Below are positions 36,901 through 46,031 of a DNA stretch of 50,921 bases, one piece after another. The notes under the pieces were generated by a model. It did not search any database. It had not been told where the DNA came from and worked only from the letters and a program-made list of their open reading frames with translations. A program made the translations under genes and the position numbers. Position 1 is the first letter of the stretch. The number at the start of each line of letters is the position of its first letter. The stretch comes from Microcaldota archaeon (GTDB lineage: Archaea > Micrarchaeota > Micrarchaeia > Burarchaeales > JAKAKT01), in assembly GCA_021813385.1 (NCBI GenBank), contig JAKAKT010000040.1, forward strand, positions 1 through 50,921. The letters run 5' to 3'.

Positions 36901-37410
36901 GCCCGAAAATACGTCAGGCCGAAATTGAGCAAGGAGGCTACCGAGAGAATTAAAGACTATTACGTCGAGATGAGGAGAATGGGGGCATCGCAGGGGACTG
37001 TCCCGATTACACCGAGATATATTGAAGGAATGATACGGTTATCTGAAGCATCAGCAAAAGCAAGGTTGAGCGAGGTTGTTGAGCTCTCGGATGCTGAACT
37101 CGCAGTAAAGCTGAATGATTTCGTCTTGAGGCAGATTGCCCTTGATAAGGAAACCGGGAAAATCGATGTGGATATTGTCGCAACTGGGCAGCCAAAATCG
37201 AAAGTCGAGAAGGTGAACGTGATTCTAGGGCTTGTCCGGGACATGCAAAAGGAATACGACCTTGTGGAGATTGGGAAAGTGATTGAGCAGGCGGAGAACT
37301 ACAACATGGACCCGGTTACTGCAAGAAGGCTGATTGAGGACCTGATTGCAAAGGGCGAGCTGTTCAAGCCGAAGCCTGGTTTTATTAAGCTTGTGCGGCA
37401 GTATGATTAG
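33928..37410 (+). CDS. mcm: MCM replicative helicase precursor containing an intein
   Basis: MCM N-term with zinc motif CTKC…CDVC, LLIGDPGSAK//TRILQYV Walker A, MVAIDEFDKI, LLSRFDLIFPI; TATA-like TTTATAA at 33893-33899 upstream of ATG 33928. Confidence 0.96.
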   Translation: MAEDITPHVERFRDFFESSPKISGAIELVAMSYPEKKSFDVDCSELGRFDFRIADFLVEKPDVGIEAARLAAADLGRDKVEAGVKFEPHVRFFNPPREKELLIQDVGSLQIEKLLSLEGVITKRAEVRPKVKVAVYKCTKCDAVVKVPMTKKTIVPQVCDVCKRRALELSEEDSYFVDLQKGEMQELLERLHGGAPASHIEVWMEDDLVNTVIPGDTVEITGILRIRPPIPGKGGGDSYSKYIDVIHIQKVQREFEEVEISKEDKEAVIELSKDPRIFEKIVKSTAPSIYGHDEIKAGVALQLFGGTPDKKLPEGGNIRSDIHLLLIGDPGSAKCVDGDTKVVLANGSIERIKDIVETELTKKTVERMSDGIYARSNHDVLSLDQDGKVESEKALVFCKLEAPEHLFKVKTSTGRSVTTTPIHPFFVLRDGVVKAIKAEDLKNGEFIATPRILPVKGSSQPLPAVKRGKTSANHIRNPEFITLAFARILGYLTGDGYVRKIGTSYEASLTNCDDLLLDDFRNSLQSEFGLKTSLKIDKRNGVRSASAFSVELGGILERMGMLANSQEKRVPNEILKSPNDVVREFVRAYFDCEGSVSKGKREVCVVSYSRELLEQVQILLLRFGIISQLHETHSRATNSTSHEKTEYYRLHISGENVKLFYERVGFVSVEKQRKLNSKLAGKGFNTNIDVIPNLKNMLRSTRLALSMSQFDLGIPRTTYQHFERGDRNPSRATLRKIVDALEKKLRGMDSAQKTIVDNLALLEMLANSDIFWDKVKVVERVESKDEWVYDLQVEPSHNFIANGMMVHNTRILQYVTDLAPKSIYVSGKSVSGVGLTAAAERDELSEGGWTLKAGALVLASGGMVAIDEFDKIEDTERAAMHEVMESQTVSVAKAGIVAKFKAKTSILAAANPKFGRFDTNKLPGEQFDIPNTLLSRFDLIFPIKDIMDEEKDRRLAEFILRSHEAAALKINLLQKDETIIPHDLMRKYIAYARKYVRPKLSKEATERIKDYYVEMRRMGASQGTVPITPRYIEGMIRLSEASAKARLSEVVELSDAELAVKLNDFVLRQIALDKETGKIDVDIVATGQPKSKVEKVNVILGLVRDMQKEYDLVEIGKVIEQAENYNMDPVTARRLIEDLIAKGELFKPKPGFIKLVRQYD
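34930..36351 (+). other. Intein (about 474 aa) within MCM Walker A, with LAGLIDADG-type homing endonuclease and an internal HTH_3-like segment
   Basis: Starts CVDGDTKVVLANG after GDPGSAK, ends PSHNFIANGMMVHN before T; endonuclease motifs ILGYLTGDGYV and FVRAYFDCEGSV. Confidence 0.95.
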
Positions 37411-38440
37411 GTGCCTGATAGCGGGCAGGGTTGCGAAAAAGATGAAGGAGATAACCACCATAATATCGATGTTCCTAGTTGTGCAGCTTCTCGGGCTTTG
37501 TGTTGGGGCGATAATGAGCAGCCCCGTGAATGTCGAAGACTTCTCGGGCCTGAATGTCGCACCCTCTAAGGATTCGGGAGATCTCTTCAACTCCGCATAC
37601 TTTTTGGTCGCTGTCATCCTTGGGGCGGTTTTTCTAATAGCCCTGATAAAGAACTACAGGGGGGTATTTCTTTTCAAGGCACTTGAGACATTCATCGTGT
37701 TCTTCGCATCGTTCATAGTATTCTTGGCATTTCTTTACCAATTTTCTGGTTTTCTTGCCTCGATAAATCCTATTCTGGGCCTTGCTGAACTGTGGGCCTT
37801 TGCCGGAGCGATTGCACTTGCGGTCTTAAAATACAGGATGCCGAACCTGAAGAACATCGTCGCTGTCATCTCGAGCGCGGGTGTGGGGGCCCTATTCGGC
37901 TTCTCGCTCAACCTTATCCCGGCGATTCTTTTCATCATAGGGCTCTCAATCTATGATGTTGTTGCCGTTTTCTACACTAAGCACATGCTTACGATGGCAA
38001 GGGAGATGAGCAAGAGGAGCATGTCTTTCTCAGTAAGCGTCGAGTCGATAGAGAAGAGGAAAGCGACCAGTGAAGAGAAGAAGAAAATGATGGAAGAGGC
38101 TGAAGCTAAGCATAAAGAAGAGATAAGGGGGCTTAAGGCATCGGGAAAGGGAGCTGTTCCGAAGGCTTACGCGAAAATCGAAGTTCCGAAGGAGTATATT
38201 GAGGAAAGGAGGCATCTCGAACTCGGGACGGGGGATATGGCGATTCCGCTAATGTTATCCGTGTCTGCACTGAGGTTCGGAGGGCCCGGGCTTGCGCTGG
38301 CCGTAGTTTTTGGCGCCTGCATCGGACTCTACTTTACGCTCGATTATGTTTTCTCAAGAAGGACTTTCCTGCCGGCACTCCCGCCGATTTCAGCTGGGGC
38401 GCTGATAGCGCTTGCGATTGCGTGGCTGGTTAGGATTTAA
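37403..38440 (+). CDS. Presenilin/signal-peptide-peptidase-like intramembrane aspartyl protease (start could be 37442)
   Basis: Polytopic; SIYDVVAVF (YD), LGTGDMAIPL (GxGD), LPALPP (PAL) motifs. Confidence 0.88.
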   Translation: MIRCLIAGRVAKKMKEITTIISMFLVVQLLGLCVGAIMSSPVNVEDFSGLNVAPSKDSGDLFNSAYFLVAVILGAVFLIALIKNYRGVFLFKALETFIVFFASFIVFLAFLYQFSGFLASINPILGLAELWAFAGAIALAVLKYRMPNLKNIVAVISSAGVGALFGFSLNLIPAILFIIGLSIYDVVAVFYTKHMLTMAREMSKRSMSFSVSVESIEKRKATSEEKKKMMEEAEAKHKEEIRGLKASGKGAVPKAYAKIEVPKEYIEERRHLELGTGDMAIPLMLSVSALRFGGPGLALAVVFGACIGLYFTLDYVFSRRTFLPALPPISAGALIALAIAWLVRI

Positions 38441-38542
38441 ATCTTTTTGTTCTTTTTACGAAAAATGGGGATAGCTTTTTAATTTCCCGTGTTAATAGTG
38501 CTTTTTCCTTTCGAATTCCCGTACACGGGAGGAGGCGTTAGG

Positions 38543-39799
38543 ATGACCGAAGAGAGAGACCTTTGGAAAGAGACCCTCGCAAGACTTGACAACGTGAGGA
38601 GCTATTTGGAGATAAACAAGGGGGTCTACGAATACTTAAGCCACCCGCAGAGGGTCATAACCGTTTCGCTTCCGATTGAGATGGAGAACGGGGAAGTCCG
38701 TGTTTTCACAGGCTACAGGTCCCAGTATAATGACGCACGGGGACCTTTCAAGGGAGGTTTCAGATACCATAAGATGGTCACCGAGAATGAGGTCATTGCC
38801 CTTTCCGCAATGATGACCTTGAAGTGCGCCGTAGTGAACATACCGTTCGGGGGCTCAAAAGGCGGGGTCATTGTGGATGTCACTAACAAGACGAAGAGGG
38901 AGCTCAAGAGGCTCACCAGGATGTACACTCTCGCTCTCATCAATGACATCGGGCCTGAGAAGGACATCCCGGCTCCGGACGTGAATACCAATGGCGAGAC
39001 CATGAGCTGGATGATGGACACTTTCAGCAAGGCAAAGGGGTATAATGTGCCCGCAGTTGTGACGGGCAAGCCAATCAGCCTGGGAGGCTCGCTCGGGAGG
39101 ACAGAAGCGACTGGAAACGGGGTTGTGATGGTAAGCGCGGAAGCGATGAAGCACCTGAAGATGGACCCGAAGAAGACGAGGGTGGCGGTTCAGGGATTCG
39201 GGAACGTGGGAAGCCACGCGGCGATGTTCTACAACAGACTCGGGTGCAAGGTGGTTGCTGTGACTGACTCGCACGGAGGCGTCTACAACCCGGATGGATT
39301 GAACGTGGATGCGGCCATAAAGTATGCACAGCAGAACAAGGGCCTGAAAGGATACACCGAGAAGGGAGCGGAGCCGATGGACAACGAGAAGATATTCGGC
39401 CTCGATGTTGAGATAATGGCGCCCTGCGCTATCGAGAACGTGATAACCAAGGACAATGCTGACAGCATAAAAGCGAAGATTATCGCTGAAGGCGCGAACG
39501 GACCGGTCACTGCTGACGCCGACCCGATTCTGAACGAGAAGAAGATATTCATCCTGCCGGACATTCTCGCAAATGCAGGAGGAGTGACTGTCTCGTATTT
39601 CGAGTGGGTGCAGGGCCTCCAGCAGCACTATTGGAGCCTTGAGGAAGTGAACAGCAAGCTCGACAGGATTATGAAAGCGAGCTTCAAGGACACCCTCGAT
39701 TACTCGAAGAAGTACAAGACCGACATGAGGATGGCTGCGCAGATTCTTGCTGTGGACAGAGTGATGAAAGCAGCGAGGGACAAGGGAATATTCTTCTAG
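38543..39799 (+). CDS. gdhA: Glutamate dehydrogenase
   Basis: GYRSQYNDARGPFKGGFRYH, VPFGGSKGGV, PAPDVNTN, AVQGFGNVG; RBS before MTEERDLWKE. Confidence 0.96.
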   Translation: MTEERDLWKETLARLDNVRSYLEINKGVYEYLSHPQRVITVSLPIEMENGEVRVFTGYRSQYNDARGPFKGGFRYHKMVTENEVIALSAMMTLKCAVVNIPFGGSKGGVIVDVTNKTKRELKRLTRMYTLALINDIGPEKDIPAPDVNTNGETMSWMMDTFSKAKGYNVPAVVTGKPISLGGSLGRTEATGNGVVMVSAEAMKHLKMDPKKTRVAVQGFGNVGSHAAMFYNRLGCKVVAVTDSHGGVYNPDGLNVDAAIKYAQQNKGLKGYTEKGAEPMDNEKIFGLDVEIMAPCAIENVITKDNADSIKAKIIAEGANGPVTADADPILNEKKIFILPDILANAGGVTVSYFEWVQGLQQHYWSLEEVNSKLDRIMKASFKDTLDYSKKYKTDMRMAAQILAVDRVMKAARDKGIFF

Positions 39800-39822
39800 A
39801 AAAACAGAACAAGACAAAAACT

Positions 39823-39860
39823 GGGCCCTCGGGGGCCCTTTTCGATTTTTGTTTTTATTT
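39823..39860 (+). terminator. GGGCCC-tcg-GGGGCCC hairpin followed by T-rich tract, downstream of gdhA
   Basis: Read directly: CTGGGCCCTCGGGGGCCCTTTTCGATTTTTGTTTTT. Confidence 0.6.
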
Positions 39861-39861
39861 G

Positions 39862-40566
39862 TTACTTAAGTTTCGCCAGTTCTTCTTTCGCCCAACCAGC
39901 CTGCTCTTCGCCCATTTCCCTGAAATAGCGCAATATTCCAGCCGCATTTTTCGCCCTATTTTTATTTTCTCCTTCAGCTTGCCTCCTGATTTCAGCCATC
40001 GCTTCCATGCGAATTGGCTGAGGGAGTTCTCGGTCTATTATGATGTGAAAGAGCCTGCTCGAGCCTGGGATGTCGCTTATCGTGTCAAGGTCGCCGAGTG
40101 TTTGAAGGGTGAGTTTCAGCATTTTCGGGTCCGAGGGCTTCTTCGCAGCTGATTGGAGAGTATCGAGAACTGATTTGAAAACCGGGCCGATTGGCTCGCA
40201 GTCCCAGCCGATTCGCTTTAGTTCGAGAACCTCGGGCTTTGTGAGCGGCCGTGTATCCATGACTTGGGATAACTCGGAAACCCTCTCGAGCCTCTGGGCT
40301 TCAGGCCCCGTATGGGTTCGGGTAAGTCTCGGGAACTCGAGAAATGTCGTATCCATAAAAGGGCTTAGGGGACCCCGATATCCCGAAGTTCTGGCTGAGT
40401 TTTTTATGTCCGATGAGACGCGATCCAGGATAGTACCCACTACGGCAATGAATTTGGCAGTTGGGATGTCCCCTGGCCCTCCTCTCGTTCTTTGGTAAAA
40501 TGAAGTCGGGCTTTTTCGAGTCCCTCTGACAGTGTGCTTATGTTCTGCGGACTGTGCTGTTACCAT
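39862..40566 (-). CDS. Orphan helical protein
   Basis: 234-aa ORF with coherent composition; GGTGA before ATG. Confidence 0.7.
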   Translation of the reverse strand: MVTAQSAEHKHTVRGTRKSPTSFYQRTRGGPGDIPTAKFIAVVGTILDRVSSDIKNSARTSGYRGPLSPFMDTTFLEFPRLTRTHTGPEAQRLERVSELSQVMDTRPLTKPEVLELKRIGWDCEPIGPVFKSVLDTLQSAAKKPSDPKMLKLTLQTLGDLDTISDIPGSSRLFHIIIDRELPQPIRMEAMAEIRRQAEGENKNRAKNAAGILRYFREMGEEQAGWAKEELAKLK

Positions 40567-40798
40567 ATTATCACCTTTTCAACCCATGTTCTTAATTAGT
40601 ACAATATATCGGGAATAATGTTTTTAGCCTTATCGCTGTTCACACATCCATACCTAAAAGCGCGGGGCTTCTGTGTGTATTATGCGAAAAATATTGTGCC
40701 TTCACACGCGGCTAAAACTGCGGGCTTCGGGCGTGGGAGTGTGTCACTTGTTCGCAAAACGCAGATAATATAAATTTTATCCACCAGAATTATCGAGC

Positions 40799-41323
40799 AT
40801 GGCGAACGGAGCATTGAGGAATGGCAACAAGGGTCCCACTATCAACCCCGGAAGCTTTGGCCAAGTGCCCGGTCGAAGCATATTCTACATGATTGCGGGG
40901 GACGACGTAAGACCGGGTGACCTCGCCCGAATCCCTAACAGGAAACGCGATGTTCTGCCGATGGCGAAGGGCCATCCCCTGGACCAGAATTTTCACGACG
41001 GAGACGCGATGATTGCGTGGCGGATGGAACAACCTGAAAGAAGCAGGTTTCTCAATGTTATGTTCTACACTCCTGAGATTGGGGCCGTGAGTCTGGGGAT
41101 CCACAAAGCGCTCTGGACAGCAATGGAGACGGTATTTGATAATTGCATGAGCGAAGCTCCTAAAGAGATGAAGAGGCAAAGACAGGGCGAATACGAGATA
41201 AGTCACGCCTTCCTTGATTTGGAGAGCGCCCAAAAATTGCTCAAGGATCCGCCGACCCCCGAATCGCCGAGGGAATTGAAAGTGCATGTTATATTTGTCG
41301 AGAAAGAAAGCGATAGAGTTTGA
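40799..41323 (+). CDS. Orphan protein, 174 aa
   Basis: Coherent ORF preceded by AATATAAATTTTAT TATA-like region. Confidence 0.65.
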   Translation: MANGALRNGNKGPTINPGSFGQVPGRSIFYMIAGDDVRPGDLARIPNRKRDVLPMAKGHPLDQNFHDGDAMIAWRMEQPERSRFLNVMFYTPEIGAVSLGIHKALWTAMETVFDNCMSEAPKEMKRQRQGEYEISHAFLDLESAQKLLKDPPTPESPRELKVHVIFVEKESDRV

Positions 41324-41486
41324 ATTTTCTGGTTGAGGCGAGATGTCGATTTCAAGAATCCAGACCCAGGACTAGGGTTCATATAGGTGGGCAGGGGCGG
41401 CATAATAAGACGTGGGAGGTGAATTATGGCCGACCGCCCCTTGCCCAACAAAGACAGATATGGTCGCCTTGCATTCTATGCAAGCA

Positions 41487-41966
41487 TCAGACTTTGTGAG
41501 CGAGGACGTAGTACACCTTACGCCCTACCTGTTCCTTTTCGAGAACTCCTCTCTCGAAAAGCTTGCTCATTCTCGCGCTCGCCGCGTTTGTCCCGCGGTA
41601 TTTGAACGCATCCCGGATTTCCTCGGCGCATGCGCGGCCTCTCTTGGATATGTAATGGACGATTCTCTCGTCCGCCTCGGGAAGGAACGGCGAGGGCGGG
41701 CCCCTCGGGCCCCTCGGTTCCATCTTCTTCACTTCGAGGTCCGCAATCCGCGTCTCCAGCGCCTCAATCTTTGCAAGTATGTTCTTGAGCAGCATGTTCG
41801 TGCTCTCTCGCTCCCTGGTTGCCGTGTACATGAGAGAGCCCAGTACCACGGGGTCCTTGAACTTCAGGAGCTGCTGCTTCAGCTCGTCAGTCACCATGGC
41901 CTGCTCGATAACAGGCCCCTGCTCGAAAGATTTATAAGTTGGTTGCTTCTCATTTTCCTGCGTCAT
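41487..41966 (-). CDS. Winged-helix DNA-binding protein
   Basis: C-term PEADERIVHYISKRGRACAEEIRDAFKYRGTNAASARMSKLFERGVLEKEQVGRKVYYVLA wHTH-like; start taken at MTQENEKQ. Confidence 0.65.
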   Translation of the reverse strand: MTQENEKQPTYKSFEQGPVIEQAMVTDELKQQLLKFKDPVVLGSLMYTATRERESTNMLLKNILAKIEALETRIADLEVKKMEPRGPRGPPSPFLPEADERIVHYISKRGRACAEEIRDAFKYRGTNAASARMSKLFERGVLEKEQVGRKVYYVLAHKV

Positions 41967-41993
41967 GACGAGCACCTGACAAGCATATGGTAG

Positions 41994-42014
41994 TGTCATG
42001 ACATAATCATGACA
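41994..42014. promoter_or_regulatory. Tandem operator-like sites TGTCATGACA-TAA-TCATGACA upstream of winged-helix gene
   Basis: TCATGACA repeated at 41996-42003 and 42007-42014; the first lies within a perfect 10-bp palindrome. Confidence 0.55.
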
Positions 42015-42094
42015 TATTTATAAAGGTTTCGGTTCTACGTCGAAGAATTGCTTCTTGCTCGAATTCTTTTAGAGAAAAAAACAGGGGTGCGGGA

Positions 42095-42646
42095 ATGGAG
42101 AACTCGGTCGCAAAAGCCGCCCAGGAAGTTTATGACGCGTTTAGGAACGGCGATATCAAGGTTCTCAGGAAAACCAGCACCCGCTGCGCCGAATCCATGG
42201 CAACTGAAAGCGTGGAAGGGATGTTTCCCCTAAGCGTCATTTCCTACGTTCTTGGGAAGATGCTCGAAAAGCCCAGGTTTTTCCATGACCATAGGACCGA
42301 GGAACTCGGCCTTTTTATCGAAAACAAGCTTCTGGAATGCTCCAAATGCGCAAAAGAAGGGAGGAAGGAGGATTTTTCCCGCGCGACAACCGAACTTATC
42401 GAGCACCTTGTAGAGTTCGAATCGAGGGACAGGAGGTATGTCCGCGGGCTCATCGACAAGGCGAAACTCAAGATTGCCGCCCGCCTGTATGCGCAGGGCT
42501 TCTCGCTCTCGTATGTCGTCTCGATAACAGGCGCTGACATGAGGGAAGTCCTGAAATACATCGGGCAGACATTGATGTTCGACAGGGTCGGCAAGACTAA
42601 AAACGTCGAGGAGAGATTGGCGAATGCAAGAAGGATTTTCAGCTAA
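42095..42646 (+). CDS. Conserved-looking archaeal hypothetical protein
   Basis: 183-aa ORF, overlaps the downstream PIN-like gene (operon). Confidence 0.75.
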   Translation: MENSVAKAAQEVYDAFRNGDIKVLRKTSTRCAESMATESVEGMFPLSVISYVLGKMLEKPRFFHDHRTEELGLFIENKLLECSKCAKEGRKEDFSRATTELIEHLVEFESRDRRYVRGLIDKAKLKIAARLYAQGFSLSYVVSITGADMREVLKYIGQTLMFDRVGKTKNVEERLANARRIFS

Positions 42647-43313
42647 ATCAGTCATTTGCGACTCGAGCTCGCTCATCGCATTGACCGAGTCCTGCCTTCT
42701 CGGGGTAATCGAGATGCTGAAGGAGAGGCTTCCGGAAGGCTTCTACATTTCCGAGAGGGTCAAAGGCGAATGCATCGACAACCCGATTAAATTGCGCTCG
42801 CACGAGCTCACGGCAGTAAGATTGAAGGATGCGTTGAACCGGGGAGTGCTCAAGCTCGCGAATGCAGGGGCCGAGAGCGAGATGAAGGAAATCTTATGGG
42901 TCGCGAACAACATATTCTATGTGAATGGGAGGCCGCTTCAGGTTATCCACTCTGGAGAAGCGGACATGATTGCGACTGCGACTATAATGGGCACGAGGAA
43001 CATCCTGATTGACGAAAGGACGACGAGGATGCTAATCGAGGCGCCTGAGAAGCTGCGGGACCACCTCGAGCGCGAGTTCATGCGGGGAGTCCAGGTGAAC
43101 GAGGATTACCTGGGAAAGTTTGAAAAAATGACGCATGACCTTGTGATAATCCGGAGCAGTGAGCTCGCGATGGTTGCTTATGAAAGAGGGTATTTCAAGA
43201 GGTTCGGGAGCCTCGAGAAGAAGGCAGTGGAAGCGGCGCTCTACGGGCTGAAATTCAACGGGTGCGGCATCTCATTCTCGGAAATCGACGAGTTCTGCGG
43301 GAGCATAAGGTGA
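42624..43313 (+). CDS. PIN-domain-like protein
   Basis: ICDSSSLIALTESC, SGEADMIATATIMGTRNILIDERTTR acidic pattern. Confidence 0.7.
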   Translation: MQEGFSAKSVICDSSSLIALTESCLLGVIEMLKERLPEGFYISERVKGECIDNPIKLRSHELTAVRLKDALNRGVLKLANAGAESEMKEILWVANNIFYVNGRPLQVIHSGEADMIATATIMGTRNILIDERTTRMLIEAPEKLRDHLEREFMRGVQVNEDYLGKFEKMTHDLVIIRSSELAMVAYERGYFKRFGSLEKKAVEAALYGLKFNGCGISFSEIDEFCGSIR

Positions 43314-43320
43314 GCGGGGG

Positions 43321-44010
43321 ATGGGAAAGGAAGGAGTCGTGCAAATCTTTATGGATGACAGGGAAAGCGCTAGCTTGAAGGAAGAGCTCGAAGGGCTCGG
43401 GGCGAAAGTGGAGAAGAAGAGGCTCGAGGTCGGGGACTTCATTTTATCTGAGAGAGTGATAGCTGAGAGAAAAACGAGGAACGACTTCGAGAGTTCGATT
43501 ATCGATGGGAGATTGTTCCAGCAGGCTGCAAGGATGCGGGAGCAGTTCGAGAGGTCGATAATAATCGTTGAGGGGGAGAGTTTCGAGGAGCGGGTGAAAA
43601 GGGTTGCGCTGCTCGGGGCGCTCGCTGCGCTCATGGTCGATTACGGGATTCCGGTGATGTTCACGAGGGGAGTTGAGGGGACGGCGGAATTCTTGTTCGC
43701 AGTCGCGAAGAGGGAGCAGTTGGGCGAGAAGAAGGAAATCAGGTTGCTTGGGGAAAGGAAGGCGCGGACTCTCGCGGAGCAGCAGCAGCTCATAATCGAG
43801 TGCCTGCCCGGAGTGGGGCCGAAGAGGGCGAAGGATTTGCTGAGATATTTCTATTCCGTCGAGAATGTAGTGAATGCGACTGAGACTGAATTGCTCGAGC
43901 TTGAGGGGATGGGTGAGAAGAGGGCAAAAGACATAAAGAAAGTGGTGAAGTCGGCTTACAAGGAAACGGGAAAAGAGAAAGGGAATAACGAGGGGGAGAA
44001 AGTAAACTAG
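43321..44010 (+). CDS. XPF/ERCC4-family nuclease with C-terminal helix-hairpin-helix domain
   Basis: DDRES, AERKTRNDFESSIIDGRLFQQ (ERKxxxD), HhH CLPGVGPKRAKDLLRYF...LEGMGEKRAKDI. Confidence 0.92.
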   Translation: MGKEGVVQIFMDDRESASLKEELEGLGAKVEKKRLEVGDFILSERVIAERKTRNDFESSIIDGRLFQQAARMREQFERSIIIVEGESFEERVKRVALLGALAALMVDYGIPVMFTRGVEGTAEFLFAVAKREQLGEKKEIRLLGERKARTLAEQQQLIIECLPGVGPKRAKDLLRYFYSVENVVNATETELLELEGMGEKRAKDIKKVVKSAYKETGKEKGNNEGEKVN

Positions 44011-44049
44011 AAGATAGCTTGATTTTGCACAAGCGCCATTAGCTTAATC

Positions 44050-44847
44050 TCAAATTTCTCTTGATAAGTCCACAAGTTTTGCGATACCGGGCGGAAGCTG
44101 CATTCCTGCGTCCGCAAGTTTCCTGGCTTCTATGAGCGCTTGAGGTGAGGTTTCCAGGAGTTCTTGCAACAACATTTCTGGTGGCGCGTTCAATTTCGCT
44201 TCAAGAACAACAACCCCGGCATTCGTGGAGGGCAACCAATAAGCAGTAATCCCGGAACCGAGCTTATCATAATTACTAAAATGGTCGAAACCGCGAACAA
44301 TTGGCCTCAGACTTTCAGGATCCGCGTAATAAATGATCCCTGCGTTCATCGGGTCAATTTCACTTTCAGACATCACTGGAAGTCCTGTAGCTTTATCCAA
44401 TTTACCCAATTTACCGGTTGCCTGGAGGTTTGAAACAACGACAATTGATTTTGGAACTGCTACTATCCCGTTTGCTCTCTCCTCGAGATCTGCAGGGTCT
44501 ACTAAAAGTCCGATTCCAGGGGCAAAGGGGTCTCCGCCTTTCACTTCTTTCATAGCTGATGCGGGGATGGACCAACCCGTTATCGAGTCCTTCAGATCCC
44601 TGCCTTCCTTAAAGCGTTCTCCGTTTTTTGGTTTTCCGAAAAGTTCTCTCGCCCAAGCTGGATAGGCACCGCGTATTCTTTCGTATTGTAGTCCGGAATC
44701 GACCAAACCAATACGATTTAGCTGTTCATGAACAAAATTTGACGCCATTCTGTCTCTGAATTCCTGGAGTGCGTCCCTATAAGTTACACCGTTAGAACTC
44801 GGTCTGCCGACTCGGACATACCCTTCCTCCATTTTTACAGTACCCAT
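44050..44847 (-). CDS. Orphan protein, 265 aa
   Basis: Coherent ORF; RBS GGGAGGTTGAG before ATG. Confidence 0.7.
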   Translation of the reverse strand: MGTVKMEEGYVRVGRPSSNGVTYRDALQEFRDRMASNFVHEQLNRIGLVDSGLQYERIRGAYPAWARELFGKPKNGERFKEGRDLKDSITGWSIPASAMKEVKGGDPFAPGIGLLVDPADLEERANGIVAVPKSIVVVSNLQATGKLGKLDKATGLPVMSESEIDPMNAGIIYYADPESLRPIVRGFDHFSNYDKLGSGITAYWLPSTNAGVVVLEAKLNAPPEMLLQELLETSPQALIEARKLADAGMQLPPGIAKLVDLSREI

Positions 44848-44962
44848 AAGCTCAACCTCCCAAGATGAACAGTAATATTTTGCATTTTAAGCTTATAAAC
44901 TTCATTATTTGTAGAATTCGTGACAACCAAGAATTAATGTATCTTTTTCAAAAATAATCTTA

Positions 44963-45991
44963 ATGTCTAAAGCGAGAGATGAATTAATGGTCAAGGCAAT
45001 CGGGATGTTCTCAGGAGGGCTGGACAGCTCAGTCGCTATTAAAGTTATTCAGGAGCAGGGAATCGAGGTGATTGCGCTCCATTTCGAATCTCCTTTCTGC
45101 GCGTGCCAGGAAAAGGGCTGCACAGTTAAGGACGTCGCAAAAGAAATTGGAGTGAAGCTGATGCTCGTGCCCGAGGGGATGGACTTCATCCGGCTGGTCA
45201 GGAACCCGAAGCACGGATACGGGTCGGCGATGAACCCTTGCATCGATTGCAGGATTGGGAGATTGAGAAGGGCGAAGAGGATTGCGAAGAAGATTGGCGC
45301 GGACTTCATTTTCACAGGCGAGGTGCTCGGGCAGAGGCCGATGTCGCAGCACATGGGGGCGATGAGGCTCATCGAAAAGGAGGCGGGGCTCAAGGGAAAA
45401 TTGCTCAGGCCCCTTTCAGCTAAATTGCTCGTACCCACTGAAGCGGAAGAGAAGGGGCTCGTGGACCGGGAAAGATTGCACGCGATAAGCGGAAGGAGGA
45501 GAATCGAGCAGGCTGCCTTAGCGAAAAAGTATGGGGTCACGAAAAACCTGACACCTGGAGGAGGCTGCCCGCTCACTGAAAAGGACTTCGCTGCGAAGCT
45601 GAGGGATTTGTTCGCGAGCAAGAGGCGGCTTGATTTGCGGGACGTGATGATACTCCGATACGGGAGGCATTTCAGGGTCGGGAAAAACAAGATTGTGGTC
45701 GGGAGAAGAAAGCGGGACAATGACATGCTCTTGCTGCTGAAGAAAAAGGCAGATTTCGCATTCGAGGTGCCCGGGGTCGGGAGCCCGATAACTTTGCTCT
45801 CAGGCCCGAAAACAAAGGAAGCAATCGGGATTGCGGCTTCCTTGACTGCCAGGTATTCGGACGCAGAAGGGGAGAAAATCAGGGTTGAATATTGGAAGAG
45901 CGACGCGAAAAAGCGCGAGAGCGTCGAGGTTTTTAAGGCTAGCGAAGAGTTCTGCAAAAAGAACATGCTGACCGGCCCTGCGGTTGAGTAG
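44963..45991 (+). CDS. PP-loop ATPase of the tRNA-thiolation (ThiI/MnmA-like) type
   Basis: GMFSGGLDSSVAIKVI PP-loop, CIDCRIGRLRRAK, FIFTGEVLGQRPMSQH. Confidence 0.82.
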   Translation: MSKARDELMVKAIGMFSGGLDSSVAIKVIQEQGIEVIALHFESPFCACQEKGCTVKDVAKEIGVKLMLVPEGMDFIRLVRNPKHGYGSAMNPCIDCRIGRLRRAKRIAKKIGADFIFTGEVLGQRPMSQHMGAMRLIEKEAGLKGKLLRPLSAKLLVPTEAEEKGLVDRERLHAISGRRRIEQAALAKKYGVTKNLTPGGGCPLTEKDFAAKLRDLFASKRRLDLRDVMILRYGRHFRVGKNKIVVGRRKRDNDMLLLLKKKADFAFEVPGVGSPITLLSGPKTKEAIGIAASLTARYSDAEGEKIRVEYWKSDAKKRESVEVFKASEEFCKKNMLTGPAVE

Positions 45992-46031
45992 AGAATTTAA
46001 AAGCCTGCAACTAGTTATAAGTTCGAGGTTT

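Noticed and set aside
3790-44880. Shared TTACT/TACTAA-like motif upstream of several orphan genes (near 3812, 33300, 40605, 44875)
   Set aside because: Short, degenerate and only loosely positioned relative to TATA-like boxes; may be an initiator preference rather than a specific site
45049-45966. 305-aa minus-strand ORF
   Set aside because: Shadow ORF antisense to PP-loop protein
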